Assembly (NCBI GenBank): GCA_003224085.1
Contig: QHYK01000048.1
Coordinates: 62,001-126,000, forward strand
Direction: 5' to 3'
DNA from: Acidobacteriota bacterium
GTDB lineage: Bacteria; Acidobacteriota; Terriglobia; Acidiferrales; UBA7541
DNA length: 64,000 nucleotides
A program made the position numbers and the translations under genes. Position 1 is the stretch's first letter; each line of letters starts with the position of its first letter. Under the pieces are notes generated by a model. It was not told the DNA's origin, ran no database searches, and saw only the letters and a program-made list of their open reading frames with translations. This document shows positions 43,010 through 51,295 of the stretch, one piece after another.

Positions 43010-44782
43010 TTACCTGGCGCAGACGCCAGTGGTGACCACTTTCTTGTTGGGTTTCAGCTGATAGGTGAAATAGGGGACGCCCACGCGGAAGGATTGCGGG
43101 TCGTTATTGGCGCAATGACCGGGACTTTGCTGTGAGCAGAGCGGGCTCGCAAGATGGTCGTCCGCGTAAGCAATATTGGCGCGGTGCTGGCTGTCCAGAG
43201 CCACTTGGAAGAAGTCCGCCAGGGAACGGCTATCGCCATTGGAGCAACCCGTGCCGGCAGTACAAACGGTTCCCGCATGGATGATGTGGTCGCTGGCAGC
43301 GTGCTGAGTGAATGTTGGGGCCCCCGCATTGCCATTAAGGCTTTCCGCCGCGTAAACATTCCATTGTGCCCAGCAATCTGTTGTTCCACCCGCACATGGC
43401 GGCTGCATTGCCGCAACATCGTTGGAGTTACCAGCGACGCTCGCTCCCAACCAGGTCACGACCAAGTGACCATTTGCATCTGCCGCGACCCATGGAAATA
43501 CGTTCGCCTTGCCCACCGTGGATCCGCCATTCACACGCACCGGTGCAGTCCAGGTATTGCCCAAGTTTGTGGACGAAGAGAGGAAAATGTTCTCATTGTC
43601 CGACCACACCGTATAAACGTTCCCGAAGTCATCGACCGCCAGAGCAGGGAAGATGTTGTTGTTGCCATTGGTCGCTCCGGCTGAGCCCGCTGGGCTTGTG
43701 AACACTTTGTGATCTGTAAAAGTAAAAGTCGGAGCGCCCAGGCCCGCATCGGTAGAGACTCCGACATACACCGTGCGCTGAGGCCCACCATGGGTGTTTT
43801 CTATGGCGTTGTCCGGAGCGGTAAATGCGACATAGAGGTTACCTTGGCTGGGGCACGCGGTGTGGTCCACCTTGATTTGCGCAGCGGTGTTGGCGCTGTC
43901 CGTGGGCGCCAGGCTGCCCGCCGCGGGAAGCGTTGCGAAATCGATCGCTTCTCCGGCACCTGCCGTGTACGTCAGCCCGCCATTGTTCGAGCGCTGCACG
44001 TTGATGTTGAACGTCGAAAGGTCATGGTAGGCGACGTAAACCGTGGAAACATCATTGAAGGCATCATTCCACATCCGGTCGTCGGCGGGTACTAATGGCG
44101 CAACCCCATTCGGCGGAGTGAAGAATGTATCTCCGCGGTTTCTGGAATTCGTCGCGGTAAAACCTGGTACCACCGTTAGGCTCGTCATGGCCACATTGGG
44201 GATCGCCGAATTGTTCGGGTCGGGAGCGTTCACCGCGATATCCGCATCGCCCCCTCCCAGCGCCACCCCGAGGTTCGTCGGACTCCCTACGTTATTGTCG
44301 CAGCCCCCGCCGGTCAGTCCGAAAACGCCGCAATTGTCCGGCTGTCCCTCGTATTTGAAAGGCAAAGTTCCGTTGGCGTTGGGCGCGCCGTCGATGGATT
44401 GATCCCAGCGCCAGAGGTCAATGCCGCCAGGAACGCCGCGAATAGACTCCACGTACACTGTGCCTTGGGAATCGACGCGGTCACCGGGCTCCAGGCCTTG
44501 GACAATAAAAGCCAACGGGCTCGCCCCCGTGGGTACGGGAGCCAATTGCGGAAGGCACAGGCTTTGATTAGGACTGAATCCGTCAGTTCCAGGACCGACG
44601 TAAGCGGGAATCGCTTCCGCGCCACCGCCTGCGCCCGTTTGACTTGGACAAGCGTGTTCGCCGGCAGGGTCGGGATAGATAGCCTGAGCACTGACGCTGC
44701 GGCTGTCGTTCATGGAGAATAGGGAGATCAAAACGAGCAGGATGACGGCTTCGAACAACAGCAAGGGTAACAGTTTGCGCAT
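43010..44782 (-). CDS. Secreted sialidase-like beta-propeller protein
   Basis: A 590-residue exported protein with a hydrophobic signal segment (LLPLLLFEAVILLVLISLF). The body has repeated propeller-like blades with NNGGLTYT, STDAGLGAPTF and SSSTNLGNTWTAP (BNR/Asp-box pattern S-x-D/N-x-G-x-T-W), like sialidases or exo-acting secreted proteins. No full set of sialidase arginines is seen, so an enzyme role is doubtful. The ATG at 44782 is preceded by AAGGAG. It contains about 14 cysteines, many in the C-terminal half, perhaps in disulfides. Stand-alone. Confidence 0.75.
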   Translation of the reverse strand: MRKLLPLLLFEAVILLVLISLFSMNDSRSVSAQAIYPDPAGEHACPSQTGAGGGAEAIPAYVGPGTDGFSPNQSLCLPQLAPVPTGASPLAFIVQGLEPGDRVDSQGTVYVESIRGVPGGIDLWRWDQSIDGAPNANGTLPFKYEGQPDNCGVFGLTGGGCDNNVGSPTNLGVALGGGDADIAVNAPDPNNSAIPNVAMTSLTVVPGFTATNSRNRGDTFFTPPNGVAPLVPADDRMWNDAFNDVSTVYVAYHDLSTFNINVQRSNNGGLTYTAGAGEAIDFATLPAAGSLAPTDSANTAAQIKVDHTACPSQGNLYVAFTAPDNAIENTHGGPQRTVYVGVSTDAGLGAPTFTFTDHKVFTSPAGSAGATNGNNNIFPALAVDDFGNVYTVWSDNENIFLSSSTNLGNTWTAPVRVNGGSTVGKANVFPWVAADANGHLVVTWLGASVAGNSNDVAAMQPPCAGGTTDCWAQWNVYAAESLNGNAGAPTFTQHAASDHIIHAGTVCTAGTGCSNGDSRSLADFFQVALDSQHRANIAYADDHLASPLCSQQSPGHCANNDPQSFRVGVPYFTYQLKPNKKVVTTGVCAR

Positions 44783-45322
44783 GAAGTCTCCTTCGGACAA
44801 TTCTTACAGGGCTGAGGAGGGCCCCTGGCGCGTTGCCGGCTTGCTCTTGCGACTTTTGGCGAAGCGGGTGGTCATCCACTGTTCAAGGAGGCACGGACCC
44901 GAAGGACAGCTCTTGGCCACCCGCTTCTTGAGGCACACGGTAGCTATAAAAGGAGAGGGCATGGCGGACAATTCGGTGGATACCCCAAACCGAAGCCCCG
45001 TAAATACCTGAGGCTTACGGGTAGGGAATTACATCCAGTTACAAATCCTGAATCACTGCTGGCAAGAAATTTTCGAGAAAATTTGAAAATCGCGCAAACT
45101 TTTCTGACGGCTCCTTCGTCACTCCAATACCAGCCAGAAATCTGCAACTCGCTGGATGCGCTAAGAGAGTCTGCCCTGCCGGTTTCGATAGCGGGGGGGC
45201 TTCTAGCGCTCTAGTGGAGTCGCGCGATCGCTCAGTACTCCGAGTGTCTCCTTTCTTCCGGTGGTCCCGTCGGGAGATGAACGGAAACTTGAGGCTCGTA
45301 TTTGTCCACAAGGGGGACCACT
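44783..45322. other. Long intergenic region between two divergent secreted-protein genes
   Basis: About 540 bases. Both promoters should lie here. The only item I can point to is a 16-codon frame at 44961-45011 with a strong ribosome-binding site. No other gene or structure is evident. Confidence 0.45.
44961..45011 (+). CDS. Possible 16-residue peptide with a strong ribosome-binding site
   Basis: ATG at 44961 is preceded by AAAGGAGAGGG at good spacing. It encodes MADNSVDTPNRSPVNT and stops. It may be a leader peptide for the Sel1-like gene 312 bases on, or chance. No family is known. Confidence 0.2.
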   Translation: MADNSVDTPNRSPVNT

Positions 45323-46291
45323 ATGGACTCGCCGGTTCGATCTTCTATTCCTGTTCTGAGCTTGCTGTTCGTTTTGCTTGTGACCTTAGCCGCTGCCTGC
45401 CCTTGCCCTGCCCTACCACAGTCTCCGCAAAGCGGAACTACGGCTTCATCGCTCGCTACCTTGAAATCCCGCGCCGAAGCGGGCGACGCCGGCGCGCAGC
45501 TTAAACTCGCGGCCGACTCTCTGCGCAGCAATCCCGCTCCAGATTACGGGTCGGCCATAAAATGGCTGCGCGCCTCAGCCGCACAAGGAAATACTCAGGC
45601 ACAATTCCTGCTCGGTTATCTCTATCAAAATGGGGAAGGAACGGAACGAGATTATGCCAAGGCGGCTGAGAGCTATCAGGCCGCGGCTGCCCGGGGATAC
45701 GCGCCTGCAGCCAACAATCTCGCTTTTCTCTACCACCGGGGCCTGGGCGTTCCCAAGAATCCCGCCAAGGCCTTTGAACTTTATCAATTTGCAGCGCAGG
45801 CAGGCGATTTTGCGGTTCAGTGCAATCTAGGCAGCATGTACTACTACGGCTCAGGCACTCCTCGCGACTACGCTCTTGCCGCCAAATGGTTTCGCGCCGC
45901 CGCCGAACAGGGTGACCCCCGCGCCCAGCACAATCTCGGTTTCCTCTATTTCAAGGGCCTCGGCGTCCCCTCCGATTACAAAGAATCCGCTCATTGGGAG
46001 CGGCTTGCCGCGGAGCAAGGTGAGCCCCACGCGCAAACCGACCTCGCTTATCTCTATGAATCGGGCCGGGGGGTTCCGCTCGATTACGTTGCTGCTTACG
46101 CCTGGTATTCCCGGGCCGTCGCCAGCGGAGACAACACGGGCGCCGAGCGTCGCAAGAGCCTCTCTGGCATTTTGACCCGAAGGCAGCTCGACGCAGCGAA
46201 TGCTCTGGTTGCTGCGGGATCTTCTGAAATGCCACGGCGTCACAAGCAGCCAACGACCGCTGCCCTGGCGTTGCTAGAAGCGCTCCGGTAA
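45323..46291 (+). CDS. Exported Sel1-repeat protein
   Basis: A 322-residue protein with a signal peptide (VLSLLFVLLVTLAAAC; a cysteine at its end could be a lipobox, though LAAAC is not ideal). Five or so Sel1-like repeats of 36 residues follow with patterns such as AQFLLGYLYQNGEGTERDYAKAAE and AQHNLGFLYFKGLGVPSDY. Such repeats form alpha-solenoids for protein contacts. The ATG at 45323 has AGGGGGA five bases upstream. The 3' end lies 13 bases from the convergent cupin gene. Partner unknown. Confidence 0.85.
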   Translation: MDSPVRSSIPVLSLLFVLLVTLAAACPCPALPQSPQSGTTASSLATLKSRAEAGDAGAQLKLAADSLRSNPAPDYGSAIKWLRASAAQGNTQAQFLLGYLYQNGEGTERDYAKAAESYQAAAARGYAPAANNLAFLYHRGLGVPKNPAKAFELYQFAAQAGDFAVQCNLGSMYYYGSGTPRDYALAAKWFRAAAEQGDPRAQHNLGFLYFKGLGVPSDYKESAHWERLAAEQGEPHAQTDLAYLYESGRGVPLDYVAAYAWYSRAVASGDNTGAERRKSLSGILTRRQLDAANALVAAGSSEMPRRHKQPTTAALALLEALR

Positions 46292-46304
46292 GCCACCCGC
46301 CGCA

Positions 46305-46896
46305 TTATTCAGGCAGGATCACCGGCTTCCTGCGCGGCGGCGCGTCGAGCGTCGCCTTGTCCGGGTTCAGGTGTGCAGCGACAAGTTCCGGCGGCGTGTG
46401 CGACAGCCACTCTGAGAGAGCTAGGTCCTGGTAGTAGCTGCTCTTGAACATTTCCAGGAATCTTGGTTCTGTGTTGCCGGTGTTCTCGACGTAATGCGGA
46501 AGCGTTTTTAGGACGTAGCCCACGTCACCGGCGTCGAAATCCATGGTGGCGCGCGCGGCCGCCCGTGGCGAACACCGTCATGCGCGCCTTGCCGCTGATG
46601 AAAAACTGCCACTCATCCGCGTTCGGATGCCAGCGCAATTCGCGGACGCCTCCGGCGGTGAGCCGCATGTTCACCCCCGCGAGCGTTCTCGAAGCCGGCA
46701 GTTCGCGCACGGTTACCTCGCGTGACCATCCGCCTTCGTGCAGCCGCTTGTGAGCGATCGAAAAAGGATACTTGACGTTTGGACCTGGCTTTGTGCCGCA
46801 GCGTTGTGGCGGCGACATCCCGGCGGCTAGCGCCGCTGAGCTTGCTCCCAGGAATCCACGCCGCGACCACCGCTGTTTTTCCAATTCGTTGGCCAT
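46305..46896 (-). pseudogene. Tat-exported cupin (oxalate-decarboxylase-like), frameshifted
   Basis: The gene starts at ATG 46896 with a GGAGG site, a Tat signal (WSRRGFLGASSAALAAG) and the first part of a cupin (RLTAGGVRELRWHPNADEWQFFISGKARMTVF). It then changes frame near 46550: the first frame ends in HHGFRRR while the cupin continues as MDFDAGDVGYVLKTLPHYVENTG and ends with WLSHTPPELVAAHLN, as in bicupin oxalate decarboxylase tails. One extra base between ARHH and MDF accounts for it. Only one cupin domain is present. It may be real inactivation or a sequence error. Confidence 0.75.
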
Positions 46897-47124
46897 GTTG
46901 TGCCTCCGGCTCAATTCTAATCCAGCGCTTTCTGGCGCTGGCTGCCCGGTACCCTGCCTTGATAACCGTCTTCGACACCATCCCAGGATTTCCGCCATAC
47001 GATTTTGAGCCATGGCGGGGAGCAGGTTCTGCCTTAGCAGGATTAAGGGCGTTCCTTAATTCAATTGCATGAGTTTCCTGATTGTCCTCGAGGGGCCTTC
47101 CTTGGCAAATTACCTGCCAGTTCA

Positions 47125-47652
47125 ATGAAAGTGCTAATACCCGATGATCGGCGCGGTCATCGGGATTGTTTACGCAAACTTCTCCAGCAGGAGCGCAAGG
47201 CCCAGGTCAGCGGGGTCGCTGAAGAAGCGGAGAGCGTTCCTGGCAGCGTGATTGCGCGTGAACTGCGGCGCACTTTGGATGGCTGCCCCATCTGTGACGG
47301 CAGCTACCGCGATCATTCGTATGTGGTTCTAGCTACGGTGGCCATGGAGCCGCAATGGGAGTGTCCCCTGCGTGTCAAGCAATATTACGATCTACTTCAT
47401 GAACGCCGCTGGCAGGAACTTTTGCGCCTTCGGGAATGGAATCACGACGCGGATGCTCTTGTGGGCTTTGCGTTTCGTTGCGCCGAAGGACGCGTGGGAA
47501 TCGTTACCATACTCAGCCCGGCTAAACCCGGTCTGCCCGACACGCCTCTGCACTACTTGATTCTTCCCGAGGAAGAAGGGAACAGTCTGCTGGGGCTTCT
47601 TCCCCCGGAAAAGTGGTGTCCCCTCCGGTCCGTTTCTACTCTTGCCGAGTAG
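47125..47652 (+). CDS. Unknown protein with a receiver-like N-terminal piece
   Basis: A 175-residue protein from ATG 47125. The first 40 residues resemble the start of a response-regulator receiver domain (MKVLIPDDRRGHRDCLRKLLQ, then VSGVAEEAES), but the phosphoacceptor region and the rest of the fold do not follow. Two closely spaced cysteines (CPICDG) and a region with several Trp and Leu (LLHERRWQELLRLREWN) come next. It does not match a family I know. Possibly a truncated receiver joined to another module. A small YgiN-like gene follows 24 bases on. Confidence 0.55.
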   Translation: MKVLIPDDRRGHRDCLRKLLQQERKAQVSGVAEEAESVPGSVIARELRRTLDGCPICDGSYRDHSYVVLATVAMEPQWECPLRVKQYYDLLHERRWQELLRLREWNHDADALVGFAFRCAEGRVGIVTILSPAKPGLPDTPLHYLILPEEEGNSLLGLLPPEKWCPLRSVSTLAE

Positions 47653-47676
47653 GCTATACTCGGCGAGAGGCCCGCC

Positions 47677-47967
47677 TTGCCGCTGCACACGTTTGTCCGC
47701 TTTGAGCCGCAGCCTGGGAAAGAGCAAAAGCTTCGCGAGGAGTTGAAGCTCCTGCTGGAACCCACCCGCGCGGAGCCCGGCTGTATCGGCATTCATCTTT
47801 ACGAAGCGCTGCGCGAGCCGCTGATGTTTTATATCCACTCCGAGTGGGTGGACGAAGCAGCTTTCGATGCCCATCCCAAGCTGCCCCACATGACGCGCTT
47901 TCTCGGCCTGGTCAGCGGACTCACCACTTACCCCGTGAAGGGCATCCGCACCAAACAAATCGGTTAA
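47677..47967 (+). CDS. YgiN-like (ABM) monooxygenase family protein
   Basis: A 96-residue ferredoxin-fold protein of the antibiotic biosynthesis monooxygenase (ABM) superfamily. Typical features are HTFVRFEPQPGKEQKLREELKLLLEPTRAEPGCIGIHLYEA, then FYIHSEWVDEAAFDAH. YgiN-like members act on quinols. The start is a TTG at 47677; no ribosome-binding site is strong. It lies just after the previous gene and could be in one transcript. Confidence 0.75.
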   Translation: MPLHTFVRFEPQPGKEQKLREELKLLLEPTRAEPGCIGIHLYEALREPLMFYIHSEWVDEAAFDAHPKLPHMTRFLGLVSGLTTYPVKGIRTKQIG

Positions 47968-48097
47968 TGCTTCCCCCCGTCCGTCGCGCCCTCATCGGCG
48001 GGCAGAGCGCTCTTGCCGGGTTCTTCCTGGCATTTCCTGCTAGTGCGCCGTCACCGAAATTCGTACAAAGATCCTTCCCCGGGAAGTCGCTGTAGGG

Positions 48098-48115
48098 GGT
48101 ACGACATGTCGTGCC
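48098..48115. repeat. Near-palindrome in the gap between two convergent genes
   Basis: GGTACGACATGTCGTGCC is an 18-base near-palindrome (one mismatched pair) followed by CTCTTTTATG. It could be a terminator serving the convergent YgiN-like and DinB genes. The T-run is short. Confidence 0.4.
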
Positions 48116-48259
48116 CTCTTTTATGTCACGAGCGATGGTTACGGGGACTCCAGAAAGACGAGATTTCAGAGAGCAGCAGCGAGGAATCTCTCCTTTCAGG
48201 CAGTTCTCACACAAGCTCTCAGTCCGTGAAGTCACCCAGGAGGATTTTTTCACTAGCCG

Positions 48260-48796
48260 CTAGGCTTTTGCCGCGCGCATCTGCGCCACTCGCTCCTGGA
48301 ATTGCCTCGTCAGATGCGGCACGATTCCCAAATGCCGCTCGATGAGCATCAACTGCGCGCGATGATGCATTTCATGTTCCTTTGCTCCTAATAGTCTCTC
48401 GAAGCGCGTCTTCGTGCTCTTTCCGTCGGGTTCGGTCACGGTTTCTGCCAGAAACTCGGGCGTCAGCGTCTCCATCCACGCCGCAAACTGCTCACCCTCG
48501 GTTCGCAGCAGCTCCAGAATCTCCTTCTTTGTCCTCGGCTTGGCCTCCTCGGCTTGGAACTTGTCTAGCATCCCAAAGAAGTCGAAGCCCACCAGCGTGC
48601 TCAGGCGCTTCTTTTCGATTTCTTCCCAGCTTCGCGTGGCGATCGCCACGTGCGTCAGCATGCGCGCGACGGTTCGGACTTCCGGAGCTGCCACGAAGCC
48701 GTACCGGTCCTCCGGAATGTCCTGGGCCACCTGAATGGTGTTCTTGCGCACCGTGCGAAAGGCCTTCGCCAATTCTTTTCCGCCATAAATGCTCAT
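48260..48796 (-). CDS. DinB-superfamily protein
   Basis: A 178-residue four-helix bundle protein. Family metal ligands appear as HVAIAT and HEMHHRAQLMLIERHLG. The start at ATG 48796 has GAGGTG upstream; longer frames are unsupported. Such proteins may be thiol-dependent transferases (bacillithiol/mycothiol type) or metal hydrolases. An intact counterpart to the frameshifted DinB gene at 6567-7057. It lies near rsmI on the same strand, 99 bases downstream of it. Confidence 0.85.
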   Translation of the reverse strand: MSIYGGKELAKAFRTVRKNTIQVAQDIPEDRYGFVAAPEVRTVARMLTHVAIATRSWEEIEKKRLSTLVGFDFFGMLDKFQAEEAKPRTKKEILELLRTEGEQFAAWMETLTPEFLAETVTEPDGKSTKTRFERLLGAKEHEMHHRAQLMLIERHLGIVPHLTRQFQERVAQMRAAKA

Positions 48797-48895
48797 GGAG
48801 TCACCTCGTTGTGGGATCGTCCGCTCTGGGCAGGGCAGACTCGCTTGCTTCGATGCGCGGCCTTCTCCGCTTGTCACGCGTTCGAAGGTTCTTTT

Positions 48896-49801
48896 TCAGC
48901 CTTCGTCGCCGCTGCTTGCCCCGCGGGCTTGGCCCTGAACGATTTGATTGTACGCCGCACGACGCGTCATCCCGCGCTCCTTGGCGGCCAACTTCAGCGC
49001 CTCTTTGCGGTCCAGCTTGGCTTGGTGCATCAATTCTTCGACGCGCGCTGCCAGCGATTGGGCTGAGTCCCCTTGCACGCGGCCTTCGGCGGCATCCGGC
49101 GGTCCGATGACGAGCGTGAGCTCTCCTCGCGCCGGCCGCTGCTCCAAAGCGGCGGCAATCTCCGAGAGTTTGCCGCGCACAAATTCTTCGTGGAGCTTTG
49201 TCACTTCGCGTGCCAGGCATGCGGGCCGGTCGCCAAGAATTTCCATCGCGTCTGCGATGCATTCCTCGACGCGGTGCGGCGCTTCGTAAAGAATGATAGT
49301 GCGCTCTTCAATGCGGAGACGTTCGAGGGCGCGCCGGCGCTCGCCGCTTCGCGCAGGCAAGAATCCCACAAAGAGAAACTCCTCCGTAGGCATGCCGGAA
49401 GCGGAAAGGGAAGCGAGCAGCGCCGACGGACCTGCAATCGGTACGACGGGGATCTGGTGCCGCAGGCAAAGCGTTACCAGACGGTGCCCCGGATCGGAAA
49501 CCAGCGGCATGCCTGCGTCGCTTACCAGCGCGATTTTCGCGCCCTGCTCCATGGCCATGATCAATTCTGGCGCCCGCGTCATTTCATTGTGTTCATGGTA
49601 GCTGACCAACGGCTTGCGAATCTCGTAGTGCGCGAGCAATTTCTGCGTGTGCCGCGTGTCTTCACACGCGATTTGATCCGCTTCCTTGAGGGTGCGCAGC
49701 GCGCGGAGCGTAATGTCTTCGAGGTTGCCAATGGGTGTCCCCACAAGGTACAAACAGCCCGCGGGGCTTTGTTGGTCTGTCGCTGGATTCCTGGCGGCCA
49801 T
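48896..49801 (-). CDS. rsmI: 16S rRNA (cytidine-2'-O)-methyltransferase
   Basis: RsmI methylates the 2'-hydroxyl of C1402 in 16S rRNA using S-adenosylmethionine. The protein has about 301 residues and the classical TPIGNLEDITLRALRTL, CEDTRHTQKLL, LVSDAGMPLVSDPG, PIAGPSALLASLSASG and FLPARSGERR stretches. The ATG at 49801 begins just before the fold. The gene is divergent from fmdB. A lysine-poor, Arg-rich C-terminus with KERGMTRRAAYNQIVQ is usual for the family. Confidence 0.95.
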   Translation of the reverse strand: MAARNPATDQQSPAGCLYLVGTPIGNLEDITLRALRTLKEADQIACEDTRHTQKLLAHYEIRKPLVSYHEHNEMTRAPELIMAMEQGAKIALVSDAGMPLVSDPGHRLVTLCLRHQIPVVPIAGPSALLASLSASGMPTEEFLFVGFLPARSGERRRALERLRIEERTIILYEAPHRVEECIADAMEILGDRPACLAREVTKLHEEFVRGKLSEIAAALEQRPARGELTLVIGPPDAAEGRVQGDSAQSLAARVEELMHQAKLDRKEALKLAAKERGMTRRAAYNQIVQGQARGASSGDEG

Positions 49802-49955
49802 GGCGACCAGTCTAGCATGCGCTCTGGGTGCGGCGGTGAACGGCGAGTGAAACTCGACCGGCAGAGAAGTTCGCTGTACCAAAGCGCCCTCGCGCATCGG
49901 CATTTTCGCAGCAATGCTATACTTCATTTTCTGAGCACCAGGAGGAGGAACGTCT

Positions 49956-50264
49956 GTGCCCCTGTACGAGTACCAATGTCAAAAGTGTGGCCGGCGAACC
50001 GAGAAAATTGAAAGTGTGGACGGACCGCACTTGAAGAAATGTCCGCACTGTGGCGGCAGAGTCGAGCGTTTGCTGGCGCCACCCGCCATTCAATTCAAAG
50101 GCGCGGGCTGGTACGTGACCGACTACGCGGGGAAGTCCGCTGCTGGCGATTCCGAAAAGCCTGCACCCGGAGCAGCCGACGCGGCGGGCAAAGATAAGAG
50201 CGACGGCGCGAAAGACACCGCTTCCATAGAATCCAAAGAAAAGAAATCCGCAAAGAAAAAGTAA
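49956..50264 (+). CDS. FmdB-type zinc-ribbon protein
   Basis: A 102-residue protein. The N-terminal zinc ribbon has two CxxC pairs, CQKCG and CPHCG, within MPLYEYQCQKCGRRTEKI. The second half is low-complexity, rich in Lys, Ala and Asp, and looks disordered. FmdB was named as a regulator in methylotrophs, but most members have no known role. It starts with GTG after AGGAGGA. It lies 18 bases upstream of galU and may be cotranscribed. Confidence 0.85.
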   Translation: MPLYEYQCQKCGRRTEKIESVDGPHLKKCPHCGGRVERLLAPPAIQFKGAGWYVTDYAGKSAAGDSEKPAPGAADAAGKDKSDGAKDTASIESKEKKSAKKK

Positions 50265-50282
50265 ATCACGCGAGGAGCGGGA

Positions 50283-51197
50283 ATGGCCGACGCAACGCAA
50301 GGGCAAAGTGCCGCACCACGCAAAGTGCGCAAAGCGGTTTTGCCGGCTGCGGGGCTTGGCACGCGCTTCCTGCCCGCCACGAAGGCGCAGCCCAAGGAAA
50401 TGCTCACCGTTGTGGACAAGCCGCAGATTCAATACGTCGTCGAGGAGTGCGTTGTTTCTGGGATCGAGCACATCATCATCGTTACCGGAAAAGGCAAAAA
50501 CTCCATCGAAGATCACTTCGACTATTCGCCCACGCTGGAGCGCTTCCTGGAAGAAAAAGGAAAAAAAGAACAGGCGGCTATGGTGCGGGAGATTGGCGAC
50601 ATGGTGCAGGTAAGCTACACGCGCCAGAAAGAGCCGCTCGGCCTGGGGCACGCTGTCCTGGTGGCGCGAGATCTTGTGGGCGACGAGCCCTTTGCCGTTT
50701 TACTGGGCGACGTGCTGATTCCCGGTCAGAATCCGGCCACCAAGCAACTCATTGATGTGTACGCCGCGACGGGCGTCGGAGCAATCGCCGTCGAAGAAGT
50801 GCCCAAGGAGCGAACGCACCTCTACGGCATCATCGATGGCGAACCCGCCCCGCAGCCGCCGTTCGGGGCGCGCTTGCTTCGGATTCGCGATGTTGTGGAG
50901 AAACCCAAACCGGAGAAAGCTCCCTCGAACCTCGCCATCACCGGGCGGTACGTCTTGCCGCCGGAGATTTTTGATTGCCTGGCGCGGACCAAGCCGGGCG
51001 CCGGAAACGAGATTCAATTGACCGACGCGCTTCGAATCCTCGCTCAGGAAGACGGGCTCTGGGCGTACATTTATGACGGCGTCTCCTACGATGCGGGCGA
51101 CAAACTGGGATTCTTGAAGGCCACCGTGGAAATCGCGCTGCAGAACAAAGAACTTGGCGGCGAGTTCCGGCAGTACCTGAAAGGCTTAAAGCTCTAA
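50283..51197 (+). CDS. galU: UTP-glucose-1-phosphate uridylyltransferase
   Basis: GalU makes UDP-glucose, a donor for polysaccharides. The 304-residue protein has the nucleotidyltransferase start VLPAAGLGTRFLPATKAQPKEML, DKPQIQYVVEE, and LLGDVLIPG and VEKPKPEKAPSNLAITGRYVL further on. Length fits the family. It is preceded by fmdB (18 bases) and followed after about 100 bases by tsaD. The N-terminal 15 residues (MADATQGQSAAPRK) are an added tail. Confidence 0.95.
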   Translation: MADATQGQSAAPRKVRKAVLPAAGLGTRFLPATKAQPKEMLTVVDKPQIQYVVEECVVSGIEHIIIVTGKGKNSIEDHFDYSPTLERFLEEKGKKEQAAMVREIGDMVQVSYTRQKEPLGLGHAVLVARDLVGDEPFAVLLGDVLIPGQNPATKQLIDVYAATGVGAIAVEEVPKERTHLYGIIDGEPAPQPPFGARLLRIRDVVEKPKPEKAPSNLAITGRYVLPPEIFDCLARTKPGAGNEIQLTDALRILAQEDGLWAYIYDGVSYDAGDKLGFLKATVEIALQNKELGGEFRQYLKGLKL

Positions 51198-51295
51198 TGC
51201 GTTACGAAAAAACGATACCGGAGTGTCCTTCCGAGCGCACGAGGAATCTGTTTTTGTTTTGGAGATGGGATAGTCAGTAGCTCATAATTTCTCCC

